Origin: Clostridia bacterium
GTDB lineage: Bacteria; Bacillota; Clostridia; TANB77; CAG-508
Direction of reading: 5' to 3'
Length of the DNA stretch: 47,384 nt
Assembly (NCBI GenBank): GCA_022793905.1
Contig: JAAWDU010000060.1
Span: forward strand, 1 to 47,384
Each line of letters opens with the position of its first letter. Position 1 is the first letter of the stretch. Below the pieces are notes generated by a model. That model was not told the DNA's origin. It ran no database searches and saw only the letters and a program-made list of their open reading frames with translations. The translations under genes and the position numbers were made by a program. Shown here in pieces: positions 35,220-45,564 of the stretch.

Positions 35220-35465
35220 CTACATCTTCTCTACTAATTCTTTAAACTCATGCCAATCAGCCACAATTATTCCATTATGCCCTTGCTTCATAGCTTCTAT
35301 CTTATCTTTTGCAACTTGATCAGTATCAATTATTATGTATACATCTTCCTTTTCAAGAGCATCAAAACTCATAATGCAAAAAATAGTTTTAATAATCTCA
35401 ATAACCCCATAAATGGCTAAAACATAGACTAACGCATTTAGTATAAAATCAACCATGTGCTTCAC
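35220..35465 (-). CDS. Small membrane protein
   Basis: Intact ORF with N-terminal TM. Confidence 0.5.
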   Translation of the reverse strand: MKHMVDFILNALVYVLAIYGVIEIIKTIFCIMSFDALEKEDVYIIIDTDQVAKDKIEAMKQGHNGIIVADWHEFKELVEKM

Positions 35466-35512
35466 ACCTCATACGATTAGTCTATGAAAAAAGAACTCCA
35501 TTTGTGCTTGAC

Positions 35513-35653
35513 CTACATAATCCCCATCTTTTTAGCCATTTGTTTTCCTTTTCTCATTAACTGTTTTTTTACTTTATTGTTGCTTTCAACATACATCATA
35601 GCAATTCCTGCAACTCCGACAGCTCCAATTACCATACCTTTTACAAATTTCAT
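35513..35653 (-). CDS. Small protein with N-terminal TM (YtxH-like)
   Basis: MKFVKGMVIGAVGVAGIAMMYVESNNKVKKQLMRKGKQMAKKMGIM. Confidence 0.5.
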   Translation of the reverse strand: MKFVKGMVIGAVGVAGIAMMYVESNNKVKKQLMRKGKQMAKKMGIM

Positions 35654-35721
35654 AATACTTACCTCCTAAAACTTTATTTTAACTTCAATTAATAGTATTG
35701 CTAAATAAACTAAATATATAC

Positions 35722-36084
35722 TTAATTTTTGTTTTTAAATATTGTAAAAATTTGAACACCTGCAATAATAAGTAAAAACACTCCAAAATAAACTTTAAGC
35801 TTTGTAGCCTCCCAACTTATAGAAATTTTTGCTCCGAATAATAGCTCCTATCAAACCGACATCCGTGCTACAATAAATCCCGTTTTCCATTTAATAATTT
35901 TTTTCTTTATATTTGTCGCAATGGAAACTAAAGAAGTAGGAATAAAAAATACTAAGTTTGCACCCTGTGCAGTATGTTGGTCAATTCCCATAAAAAGCGA
36001 GAGGCATAAAATCAAAATAGTTCCTCCTCCCATTCCCATTCCAGAAACCAAACCAGATATAATCCCTATTAACACATTAACCAT
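35722..36084 (-). CDS. Half-size TSUP (TauE/SafE) membrane protein, three CGG recoding sites
   Basis: Skips 35865, 35858, 35836: GFIVAGCGLIGAIIGAKISISWEATKLKVYFGVFLLIIAGVQIFTIFKNKN; length 0 mod 3. Confidence 0.85.
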
Positions 36085-36097
36085 CTCGCATTTCCTC

Positions 36098-36452
36098 CTA
36101 TGCTCCTAAAATTAATTTAATTCCAACATAAATTAGAAATATTGTAAAAAATATCTTCAAATATTTATCTGAAAGCTTTTGCATGATTTTAGCTCCAAAA
36201 AATCCGTCCGAATAGCTCCTCCGAATAGCACACAAAATGCTAAGTTTAAAATCTATATAAGACGACTTCAAATAAAATACTGAACTTGCACATACCATAG
36301 GAAGTATACAAAAAATAGATGTTGCTCTTGCCTCTTTTTCACTAAGTTTAAGTATATAAGTAAAAGCTGGAACAAGTATCATACCGTCCCCCTGAACCAA
36401 AGAGACCTGTTACTATTCCAGCTAATAATCCAATTAATATCTTCTTTATCAT
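36098..36452 (-). CDS. Half-size TSUP (TauE/SafE) membrane protein, four CGG recoding sites
   Basis: Skip 36386 gives MIKKILIGLLAGIVTGLFGSGGGMILVPAF; skips 36223, 36210, 36206 give CAIGGAIGGFFGAKIMQKLSDKYLK; length 355 = 1 mod 3. Confidence 0.88.
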
Positions 36453-36495
36453 ATAAATCACTCTCGTGATTATTTATTTGTAAAAAACATAAAGT

Positions 36496-38442
36496 TTATT
36501 CATATTTCTCAATAATTTTGCCTAAATCATTAGAAAAATCTTTTAGCATAACAAGTTTTATACTATTATCCTTATCTTTTACATACTCATCTATAATCTG
36601 CTTCAATTGTCTAATATTCTTCATTTCAGGTTCAATCTCTTTTGTAAATACTTCTGCCCTATTCATCAATTTTTCTTTAATAGTTACAATATCTTCATTG
36701 CTTGCACAAGACAATCTTTGGAAAGTTTGATATACATCATAATACTTAAAAATAGGTATATTCATGCATTCTTTATCAAATCTTTCATAAAACACTTCCA
36801 TTTTCATTGGAATACACTTAAATATACTATCAGCCATTTCAATATACATTCTATCTTTTAACTTAGAATTCAAGTTATAAAAGTGTCTTAAAATATCTTC
36901 TACGTCTTTAGAAGGTTCTCCTATACCAATTGTATCAAGCTCGTCTTCTGCATTATCACAATAGCTAGATACAAGTGAAGAAATATTCATTCCGTTTACA
37001 AATATCCCTTTTACCTCTTGCATGCTATGCTTAATTAATCCTTTATTTATTAAATAATCAAAATATATAAATAATTTTACATTTTCAATTAAACTTGTCT
37101 TACCTGTTCTAACATCTTCAAGAATTTCATCAATTATTGGGTCAAATTCTTCATCACTTATTTTCCAATATTCTTCTGTAAGAAGTCTTTTATATCCAGG
37201 TAAATTTGATGTATCAACTGTATTTATTATCATTTCCATATCTTTTTTGAATGTCTTCATATCAAAAATTCTTGTTCTAACATAAATTTCGATAAATTTA
37301 AAAAATCTATACTCAGACTTAAAATTATAATAATATGTGCTATCAAATTCTTTAATATAAAACTGTCTATTATCCATAAGTACTCTAGAAGAAACTAGAA
37401 TCGACTTATATTCTTCATTATTTGCGATATTTATGAATTTATCTTTAGTAATTTTTCCTGCCTTAATTTCAAAAGAAACAGCAATTGTAAATATAAGCAT
37501 AGTTTGTAAAACTCTATGATTTGTATTTGGATAATTTTTATTAACCATCTCAAATACTTTTTTAAAATCATTTAATGCATGTTTTAAAATTCTTAAGTTT
37601 CTTGTTCCACTCTTATTAAAAGTAGTAATAATAAGTCCTGTAGATTCTCTTAAAAACCTTATTAAATCTTGGTTTGACTCATATCTCATAAGAAGACCGG
37701 TTAATTATATAATCAAATTTTGGTTGATATTCAAAAGTTTCACCAATCAATTTCTCTTTTATTCTCTCATAATCATTTGCTTTATCAAATACATATTCTA
37801 TTTTATCTTGTATTTTCTCAACCATTGGCTTATCTGTAACTTGAGTTAAATCGTTTTCCTTATCTAGTATATAAGTTGCAATAAAAGTTTTCATTTCAAG
37901 ATTTGTGCTCTTTAACTTAGTAGATAATTCTTTTTCATTACATATGATAATCGTCTTAATATGGTCATGTTCAACGAAATTATTTATATACCCTAAAATG
38001 TCAATAACATCAACATTTGCTCTTTCTAAGTCATCAAAACATAAAACCTTATCCTCAGTCGAAAAAAAATCAGAATAATTTACTCTATCTCCATTTTGAG
38101 TAACCCCAAAAAGATTAGCCATATCAATTCCAGTTTTTGCATATTCTGGAATCTTATCTACCCCATTTGTTTCCATATATTTTTTAAGATTTTTATCCAT
38201 AAGCTGAGTAGTTTCTATAAATATTTTTTTACTTATCTCTTCTAAATTTGAAATTCCGATATAGCGACATGTATATTGTTGTATAAGATTGACCATTAAG
38301 TTTCATTGATTCAATTTTATTTCTTACCTTATTATTCCAAAAATAAGTCTTTCCGACTTCCCCATTCACCATTTATCATAACTGCATAATCTGTATAATC
38401 TGCTCTTACATAATCTAATATACTTTCAACTAATTCTTCCAT
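36496..38442 (-). CDS. KAP-like P-loop NTPase, three CGG recoding sites
   Basis: Skips 38355 (MINGEWGSGKTYFW Walker A), 38258 (IYMSLYGISNLEEISKKIF), 37699 (DYIINGLLMRYESNQD); LCFDDLERA Walker B; length 0 mod 3. Confidence 0.85.
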
Positions 38443-38469
38443 TTGTTCCTCCATTTGTTATCATTTCGT

Positions 38470-39109
38470 TTATTCTGCTAAAGTTAAAACTTTAACTTCT
38501 CTTGCTCCGTTTTCTCTTAAGCATTCTTGCACACTCATTTGTCGTTGCTCCACTTGTATATACGTCGTCAAAGAGAATTATTTTCTTATTACATATTATT
38601 TCTTCATTTATTATTTCATATGCGTTTTTTATATTATTAGCACGCTCTTTCTTATCAAGTAAACTCTGCTTTTCTATATTTCTTACCTTAATAAGTACTT
38701 TCGCAAATTTCAAATTTTTAATATTATGAGCTATTTCCTTTGCAATTAGCTCACTTTGGTCATAACCCCTTTCATTTTTTCTTTTCTTATGAAGCGGTAC
38801 ATTAGTAATTATATCACAACTTTTTAAAATATCGTATATTTTTTTATCATTTAATATAATTTTAACAAATGTTTTATACATATACGATTTTCCGCTAAAT
38901 TTATATCCTAAAATTTTATTTCTTATCTCTCCTTTATAGGAAAAAAGAGAAATTTTTTCACTAAAATACTTTCCTTTTACTTTTTCTTTCCTTGATGTAC
39001 TATTTTTTCTTATTTTGCTTTCACACTCTTTGCAAAGATATCCATAGTTCTTCTCCCCGCAAAATCCACAAACAGGCGGAAAAATAATGTCTAAAATTTT
39101 ATCAAACAT
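38470..39109 (-). CDS. comF: ComF-family phosphoribosyltransferase, one CGG recoding site
   Basis: CGFCGEKNYGYLCKEC, IILFDDVYTSGATTNECARML; skip 38509 gives KRKGAREVKVLTLAE; length 640 = 1 mod 3. Confidence 0.9.
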
Positions 39110-39137
39110 AGATTAAACCTCAAAAACAGCCCCCATA

Positions 39138-41346
39138 TTAAATTCCACTCAGTTTATAATCTAACCCTGTATTTCTAACTTTAGCATCCGTATTTCGTAT
39201 CATAAAATTAATAACATCTCTACTTCCGAACTAAAATTAAAAGTTTTTTTGCTCTAGTTATAGCAGTATAGAGTAAATTTCTTGTCAAAAGCATTGGAGC
39301 AGTTCTAACCACTGGCAAAATCACCACATCAAATTCACTTCCTTGTGACTTGTGCACAGTTATTGCATAAGAATGCTCTAATTGCTCTAAATCTTGAAAA
39401 CCATATCTAGCAATCTTTCCGGTCAAAGCAAACTTCAACGGTCTCTGTTATATTACTAATTTTAGTAATCTTTCCCATTTCTCCATTAAATATACCATTT
39501 CCGAATTTCACCTTCTTGTTCCCACTCTATATCATAATTGTTTTTCATTTGCATTATATTGTCTCCTTCTCTAAATATAGAGCCGACCGTACTTGCTTTT
39601 CCTTCTTTTTATCTGCATTTGGATTAACAAGTTCTTGTATCATTTTATTTATTTCTTTTGTTCCTACTAATCCCTTCTTACTTGGCGTAATTATCTGCAC
39701 ACTTTTGAAATTTTCATATCCTTCAAACTTCTTAAGCCCATCTTTGTATAAAGAAAGCACAAATTTCATAATTCGCTCTCCGATTTCCTTCTTCTACAAA
39801 GAAAAAATCATTATTAAGTTTGCCACTTTTATCTTCAATAAATCCTTCTCCTGAATTTACTCTGTGCGCATTAAGAATGATTTTTGATTCAGCAGCCTGT
39901 CTAAAAATTTTATCCAAAGTAATTACAGATATTCTTTCAGACTCAATAATGCATTTTAAAATGCTTCCGTGGTCCAACAGAAGGAAGCTGACAAGAATCT
40001 CCAACCAAGACAAGTTTTGTTCCTTCATAAACAGCCATTAGCAAATATTTCATAAGAGCCAAATCAATCATAGAAACTTCATCTACAATAATCACATCAG
40101 CATCTATTGGCTCAATACTTATATCTTCATTTATGTAATTTGCATCATTCACTTTAGTAATTTGAAGCAATCTATGAAGAGTCATAGCAGGTTCTCCTGT
40201 TGTTTCTGTCATTCTCTTTGCTGCTCTTCCGTGTAGGTGCGCATAAAACCACCTTTTTTCCTTCTCTTTTATATAATTCAATTATGCTCTTTATTATAGT
40301 AGTTTTCCCCGTTCCAGGTCCTCCTGTAATAACGCATACATTGTTTTTATTTACTGTATATATCGCTTCTCTTTGTTTCTCAGAAAGCTCTATTTTATTT
40401 GATATTTCCTGTTTTTCTAACTTTTCCTTTATATTTGCAATCTGTTTTCTGTTTTTTACATTATCTAATCTAATTAATTTACCTGCAACAAACACTTCCG
40501 CTTCATAAAACTCTCTTAAATAAACCCACTCTTCTTCATCTCTTTCTTCAACGACAATTGTTCCTTTTACCTTCAACTGATTTATGAATATATCAATCGT
40601 ACTTGCTGAAATTTGCAAAAGAGTTTCTGCAAAATCTAGCAAATTATTCTTAACTACGCAAGTGTGCCCATTATATGTTGCAAGTAAAAGTCCGATACTT
40701 TATTCCATAAATAATCCTTTGCTCATCATCTTGATTTACACCTATTCTTAAAGCTGCCTCATCAATCGTTTTAAAACTTATACCTCTAACAGCATCAATT
40801 AGTCTATACGGGTCGCTTTTTATCTCTTCTACAGCGTTTTCTCCATATAGTTCATACACTTTTTTAGCATGAGATGCAGAAATTCCGAATCTCCTCTAAA
40901 AACCCAACTATCTTCCAAACTTCTTTATTTTGTATAAAACTTTCCGAGATATCCTCTGCCTTTTCCATTGTTATCCCTTTAATATTAGTTAATTTTTCTG
41001 GCTCTTTTTCTAATATATAAATTGTATCATCTCCAAAAGTCTTAATTATCTTTTGAGCAGTTTTTGGTCCAACCCATTTTATGCTTCCTCCGCCTAGGTA
41101 TCTTTCTAAAGCATCTAAAGTTTTTGGCATCTCCTTTTTAAAAGTTTTAACACTAAATTGCTCCCCATAATCCTTATGTGTAACAAATTCTCCTGTCACA
41201 ATTAAAGTATCTCCGATATTTACGAAGGGCAAACATCCTACTATTGTTATATGCTCATCTTCCTCAGTTTTAAACCTTGCAACAGTATAAGAATTTATTT
41301 CATTACAATATATTATTGTCTCTATTTCTCCTTCTAACTCTAGCAC
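39138..41346 (-). CDS. recD2: RecD-like helicase RecD2, ten CGG recoding sites
   Basis: Skips 40887, 40694, 40231 ([27 protein letters not shown]), 39969 ([14 protein letters not shown]), 39782, 39589, 39585, 39503 ([16 protein letters not shown]), 39421 ([15 protein letters not shown]), 39228 (LLILVGSRDVI); [21 protein letters not shown]; length 2209 = 1 mod 3. Confidence 0.95.
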
Positions 41347-41371
41347 CTTCTGCCCTCCTTCATTCGTTTAT

Positions 41372-42035
41372 CTATTCTCCCCTTAATTCTGTTATAGTTC
41401 CTTCCATATCCTCACTATTAACAATTGCAGTTCCTGCAACAAAAATATTTGCTCCCACTTTTCTTATGCTTTCTATATTATCAATCTTAATTCCTCCGGT
41501 CTACCTCTATATCTAAATCTAAATTATTCTTTGTTATATAATCTTTCAAAGTTCTTACTTTATCAATCATCTCTGGAATTAATTTCTGCCCGCCTAACCC
41601 TGGCTCTACTGTCATAATCAAACACATATGTATATATGGCAAATATTCATAAACTTCTTCTATCTTGGTATTTGGTTTAACAGAAATTCCGACTCTTGCT
41701 CCTGTTTCTTTAATATATTTTATTAATTCTTTTACTTCTTCTTTTGACTTTGTAGCTTCTAAATGGAATGTTATTATGTTTGGCTTAAATCCTGCATATT
41801 CATCAATATATTCTTTTACATTTTCTACCATTAAGTGTACATCTAATGGAATATTCGAAATTTGTTTAACAACATTTGTATATTCAAGCATAAGTTCACT
41901 TGTATCCTTTGGCACAAATTTTCCGTCCATTACATCAATATGAAAATAGTCTGTTTTAGCTACCTCCAAACCATAAAAAATTTTACTTGCATTTTCCTTT
42001 TCTACATTTAATATCGAAGTTGATATCTCTACCAT
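41372..42035 (-). CDS. rpe: Ribulose-phosphate 3-epimerase, one CGG recoding site
   Basis: DYFHIDVMDGKFVP; skip 41498 gives DLDIEVDGGIKIDNIESIRKVGANIFVAGTAIV; length 664 = 1 mod 3. Confidence 0.95.
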
Positions 42036-42911
42036 TTGTGTTCCTCCTTATTCTTTAATTCATTATATATTTTTATATAATTTTCATATCTTAGTTTCTC
42101 GATTTCTCCACTTTCAACTGCTTTTTTTATTCCACAATTATCCTCTTTTATATGAGTGCAACCGGACAAATTCACAATTTTCTATATGCTTTTTTAAATC
42201 TATAAAATATCTTGCTAAATTCCTGCTTTCTATTTCAAATATATCTATAGTTTGAAAACCGAGGTGTATCTAATATAAATGTATCTTTTTCTATTTCATG
42301 CAAAGTAATATCTGTTGTAGTGTTTTTTCCCTTTTTATTTTTTTCACTAATATCACCTATTTCTGCAATTTCTTTTTTTAGTAACCTATTTGTAATTGTT
42401 GATTTTCCGAACACCAGATTCTCCCGCAAAAGCACTGGTATTATTTAATAAAAGTCTTTTAAGTTCACTAATCCCCCTATTTATATCAGCTTGCATTTCT
42501 AGCACTTCAAAGCCAGATTTTTTGTAAATATTATATATTCTTTCAGCTTCTTTTTCATCTAAATCCACCTTATTTATAGCGATAATCTGTTTTATATCCA
42601 TAAATTCAGCATAACAAAGTTCTTTATCTAAAATAAGTGAATTCAATTTTGGCATTTGGGGAGATATAACAAAAACAATTTGTGAGATATTGCTAACTTT
42701 TGGTCTTTTCATGCATACTTTTCTCTCTAAAATTTCATTTATAACAGCTTTTCCTTTTTCTATTTCTTCAAATTCAACATTATCTCCGACAAATTGGCTT
42801 AACATCTAACATTTTAAACTTTCCACGTGCTACAGCCTCGAATTCTTTTCCATCTTCTGATTTTACAATATATGTATTGGATATATTTTTAGTTATTTTT
42901 CCCTTAATAAC
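42029..42911 (-). CDS. rsgA: Ribosome small-subunit GTPase RsgA, four CGG recoding sites (start codon uncertain)
   Basis: Skips 42788 (MLDVKPICGDNVEFEE), 42409 (AGESGVGKSTITNRL), 42261 (ILDTPGFQTIDIFEIE), 42174 (CEFVGCTHIKEDNCGIKKAVESG); length consistent with four skips. Confidence 0.93.
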
Positions 42912-42921
42912 TCTTCCTCCT

Positions 42922-43618
42922 TTATGAAACTTTATAAAGCTTAAATTTCAAATAATCTGCACTCACAAGTTTTAAGTCTATTCCTTCTAACTCTCCTTCA
43001 ACAGCTTCTAATTTTGCTTCTCCATGTAAGTGCCCATAAATACATTTCTTAACATTATATTTTTTCATTAATTGGATAAACTTAGAATTTTCTAAAATGT
43101 CTTTATTAGTTGGTGGAAAATGGAGACAAGCAATTATCTCTTTATCTTTTCCATATGTTTCAATTCCTGATTTTATTGAAAGTTCTAATCTTATAAGTTC
43201 TCTAGCAAGTATCTTTTCATCAGCTTCTTCTCCAAAAAGGTTCCATCCTCTTGTGCCTACAATTATCTTTCCTTCTACTTCGTAACTGTTATTATGCAAA
43301 AACTTTATGCCTTCAAAACTATTTTCTTCAATATACTCATTAAGCTTAGTCAAACTATTCCACCAATAATCATGATTTCCTTTTAACATAATTTTCTTAC
43401 CGAGGAAGTGAAGTTAAATATTTAAAATCTTTATACGCATTTTTAATAGTCATAGCCCATGAGAAATCGCCGGGAAGTAAAACTGTATCTCCTTCTTTAA
43501 CTACTTTTTGCCAATTTTCTTTAACTTTACACTCATGCCTTGTCCAATTATCTCCAAAAATATCCATTGGTTTTGGATTTTCGAAAGATAAGTGCAAATC
43601 TGCTATTGCATAAATCAT
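42922..43618 (-). CDS. Metallophosphoesterase, one CGG recoding site
   Basis: AIADLHLSFENPKPMD, GDFSWAM; skip 43402 gives LTSLPGKKIMLKGNHDYWW; length 697 = 1 mod 3. Confidence 0.93.
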
Positions 43619-43642
43619 TTCTTCTACCTTTCCATATATCTT

Positions 43643-44636
43643 CTATAGCTTCAAATTTGGAATAGCGTTTAATGTTAAATCAGCAGTATTTCCAGCTAAA
43701 AGCTCATAATACCCACTACTTGCAATCATACCTGCATTATCTGTACACAAATTTAAGTTTGGAAAATATACATCAATATTTTCTTCTTTTCCAAGTTCTA
43801 AAAATTTTTCTCTTATGTATGAATTTGCTGAGACCCCTCCTGCAAGTGCTAATTTCTTTAAGTTTGTAACTTCTAATCCTTTTTTTACATTTTGAACTAA
43901 CATATCTGTTACAGCTTGTTCAAAACTTGCACATAAGTCTTCTTTTTTTATATTTTTTTGATTATGATTAATATTTATAACTGCTGTTTTAATTCCACTA
44001 AAACTAAAATTAAGTCCATCTAAATGCGTTTTAGGAAGTTCTATACATGGCTTTCCGTTTTTTGCAATCTCATCAATTTTTGGTCCTCCGTGGGTACTTT
44101 AATTCCATTACTCTTGCAACTTTATCAAAAGCCTCTCCAATAGCATCATCCTTAGTTCTTCCAAGAATTTCAAATTCTGTATAATTCTTTACTTTAACTA
44201 AGTGTGTATGCCCGCCAGAAATAATAAGACATAAAAATTCTGGCTCTAATTCTTTAAAAGTAATATAGTTTGCTGAAATATGTCCTGCTATATGATTTAC
44301 ACCGAATAAGTGGTTTATTTAAAGCATAGCTCAAAGCTTTAGCATATCCGCACTCCAACAAGTAAAGCCCCAACAAGGCCCGGTCCATATGTACAAGCAA
44401 TTCCGTCTATATCATCAAAAGTTACATTTGCCTTATCAAGCGCTTCTTTTACAACAATTGAAATAGCTTCAATGTGTTTTCTAGAAGCAATCTCAGGAAC
44501 TACTCCGCCAAACTTTTCATGTATATTTATTTGTGAATTTATAATATTAGAAAGAACCTCTCGCCCATTTTTTACAACTCCGAGCAGAGGTTTCGTCACA
44601 ACTAGTTTCAATTCCTAATATTAATGTATCTTTCAA
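43643..44636 (-). CDS. tsaD: tRNA N6-threonylcarbamoyladenosine biosynthesis protein TsaD, four CGG recoding sites
   Basis: TTG start [18 protein letters not shown]; skips 44582 ([15 protein letters not shown]), 44350 ([14 protein letters not shown]), 44304 ([14 protein letters not shown]), 44090 ([15 protein letters not shown]); length 994 = 1 mod 3. Confidence 0.95.
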
Positions 44637-44660
44637 AATTTCTACGTCCCTTTCTAATAA

Positions 44661-45392
44661 TTAAACTCTAAAAATAAATTTTGCAATATTTATCATTCCT
44701 GAATTAATAAAATTAAGTGCTGGGCTAATTATGTATCCAGCAAGACCTGTTATCCAAATAAGTAAAAATGCTATATAAAATATACTTTCTCTATCACGAA
44801 AAAATTGTTTTGCTTTATATGGTAGAAATTTTATAAGTATCTTTGAACCATCAAGTGGAGGAAGTGGAATTAAGTTGAATACTCCAAGTCCGATATTCAT
44901 TATTGCAGTATATCCGAATCAAAGTATAAATAATGCCACCGCACTTGTGATGTAGAAATAAATTCATAAGCAAATTTGTACATTCCAACATAAACTAAAG
45001 TACATATGATTGCAAGCAGAAAATTCATCAAAGGTCCTGCAAAAGCAACAATTGCTTCTCCTGCTTCCATAGAATATTTCCTATCAAAATTTCTTGGGTT
45101 TATTTGTACTGGTTTTCCCCATCCAAAACCTGCAAAAAGTAATAATACAAAACCAACTGGGTCAATATGACTAATTGGATTTAAGTTAAGCCTATTTTGC
45201 AATCTTGGTGTATCATCTCCAAGTCTATCCGCTGCAAATGCATGCGCAAATTCGTGAAAAGTAATTGCAATAAGAACTGCTGGCAAAGTCAAAACTAAGC
45301 TATACAATCCTCCTCCGAGTCATTCCCATTAATCCTGTCACAACAAATATAGCAAGTACAATATACAAAAATCTTTTGTCACTATTAAACAT
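44661..45392 (-). CDS. Site-2 protease family (M50) membrane protein, three CGG recoding sites
   Basis: ITFHEFAHAFAADRLGD, FNLIPLPPLDGSKIL; skips 45317 (MGMTGGGLYSLVLT), 44941, 44916 (TSQVGGIIYTLIGYTAIMNIGLGVF); length 0 mod 3. Confidence 0.93.
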
Positions 45393-45422
45393 AGACACTC
45401 TCCTTTTTTTACTTATTTTTTT

Positions 45423-45548
45423 CTATAGTTCATCTGTTTTAAATGAAAAATATCCCTCATACAAATAACTATTGTCTATACCTTTCATATATACTTCCCT
45501 GTCATCTACTTTATCTGTCAAGCTTTGTTTTAATTTTTCTAAGACCAT
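45423..45548 (-). CDS. Small hypothetical protein (41 aa)
   Basis: MVLEKLKQSLTDKVDDREVYMKGIDNSYLYEGYFSFKTDEL; not in ORF track. Confidence 0.35.
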   Translation of the reverse strand: MVLEKLKQSLTDKVDDREVYMKGIDNSYLYEGYFSFKTDEL

Positions 45549-45564
45549 ATTTATCCTTTCTATC

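Noticed and set aside
44381-44391. Other CGG trinucleotides such as CCG GGC, GAC GGA, AGC GGA, TCG GAA, ATC GGA
   Set aside because: CGG is out of phase in these places (for example YGPG in tsaD, YDGKG in truA), frame is maintained and no skipping is needed.
7373-45317. Sequencing/assembly error explaining the extra C residues
   Set aside because: The extra C occurs only in sense orientation and only at codon boundaries before Gly codons. GG in Trp (TGG), AGG or out-of-phase contexts is unaffected, and genes on both strands follow the rule. A base-calling artefact would not know the reading frame. Raw reads should still be checked.
7373-45317. Mass pseudogenisation
   Set aside because: Affected genes include normally essential single-copy functions, each with no other visible damage, and every lesion is the same +C before GGN.
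7373-45317. Simple CGG reassignment to another amino acid (triplet)
   Set aside because: Reading CGG as any triplet leaves the downstream frame wrong; the +1 shift is required for the conserved sequence after each site.
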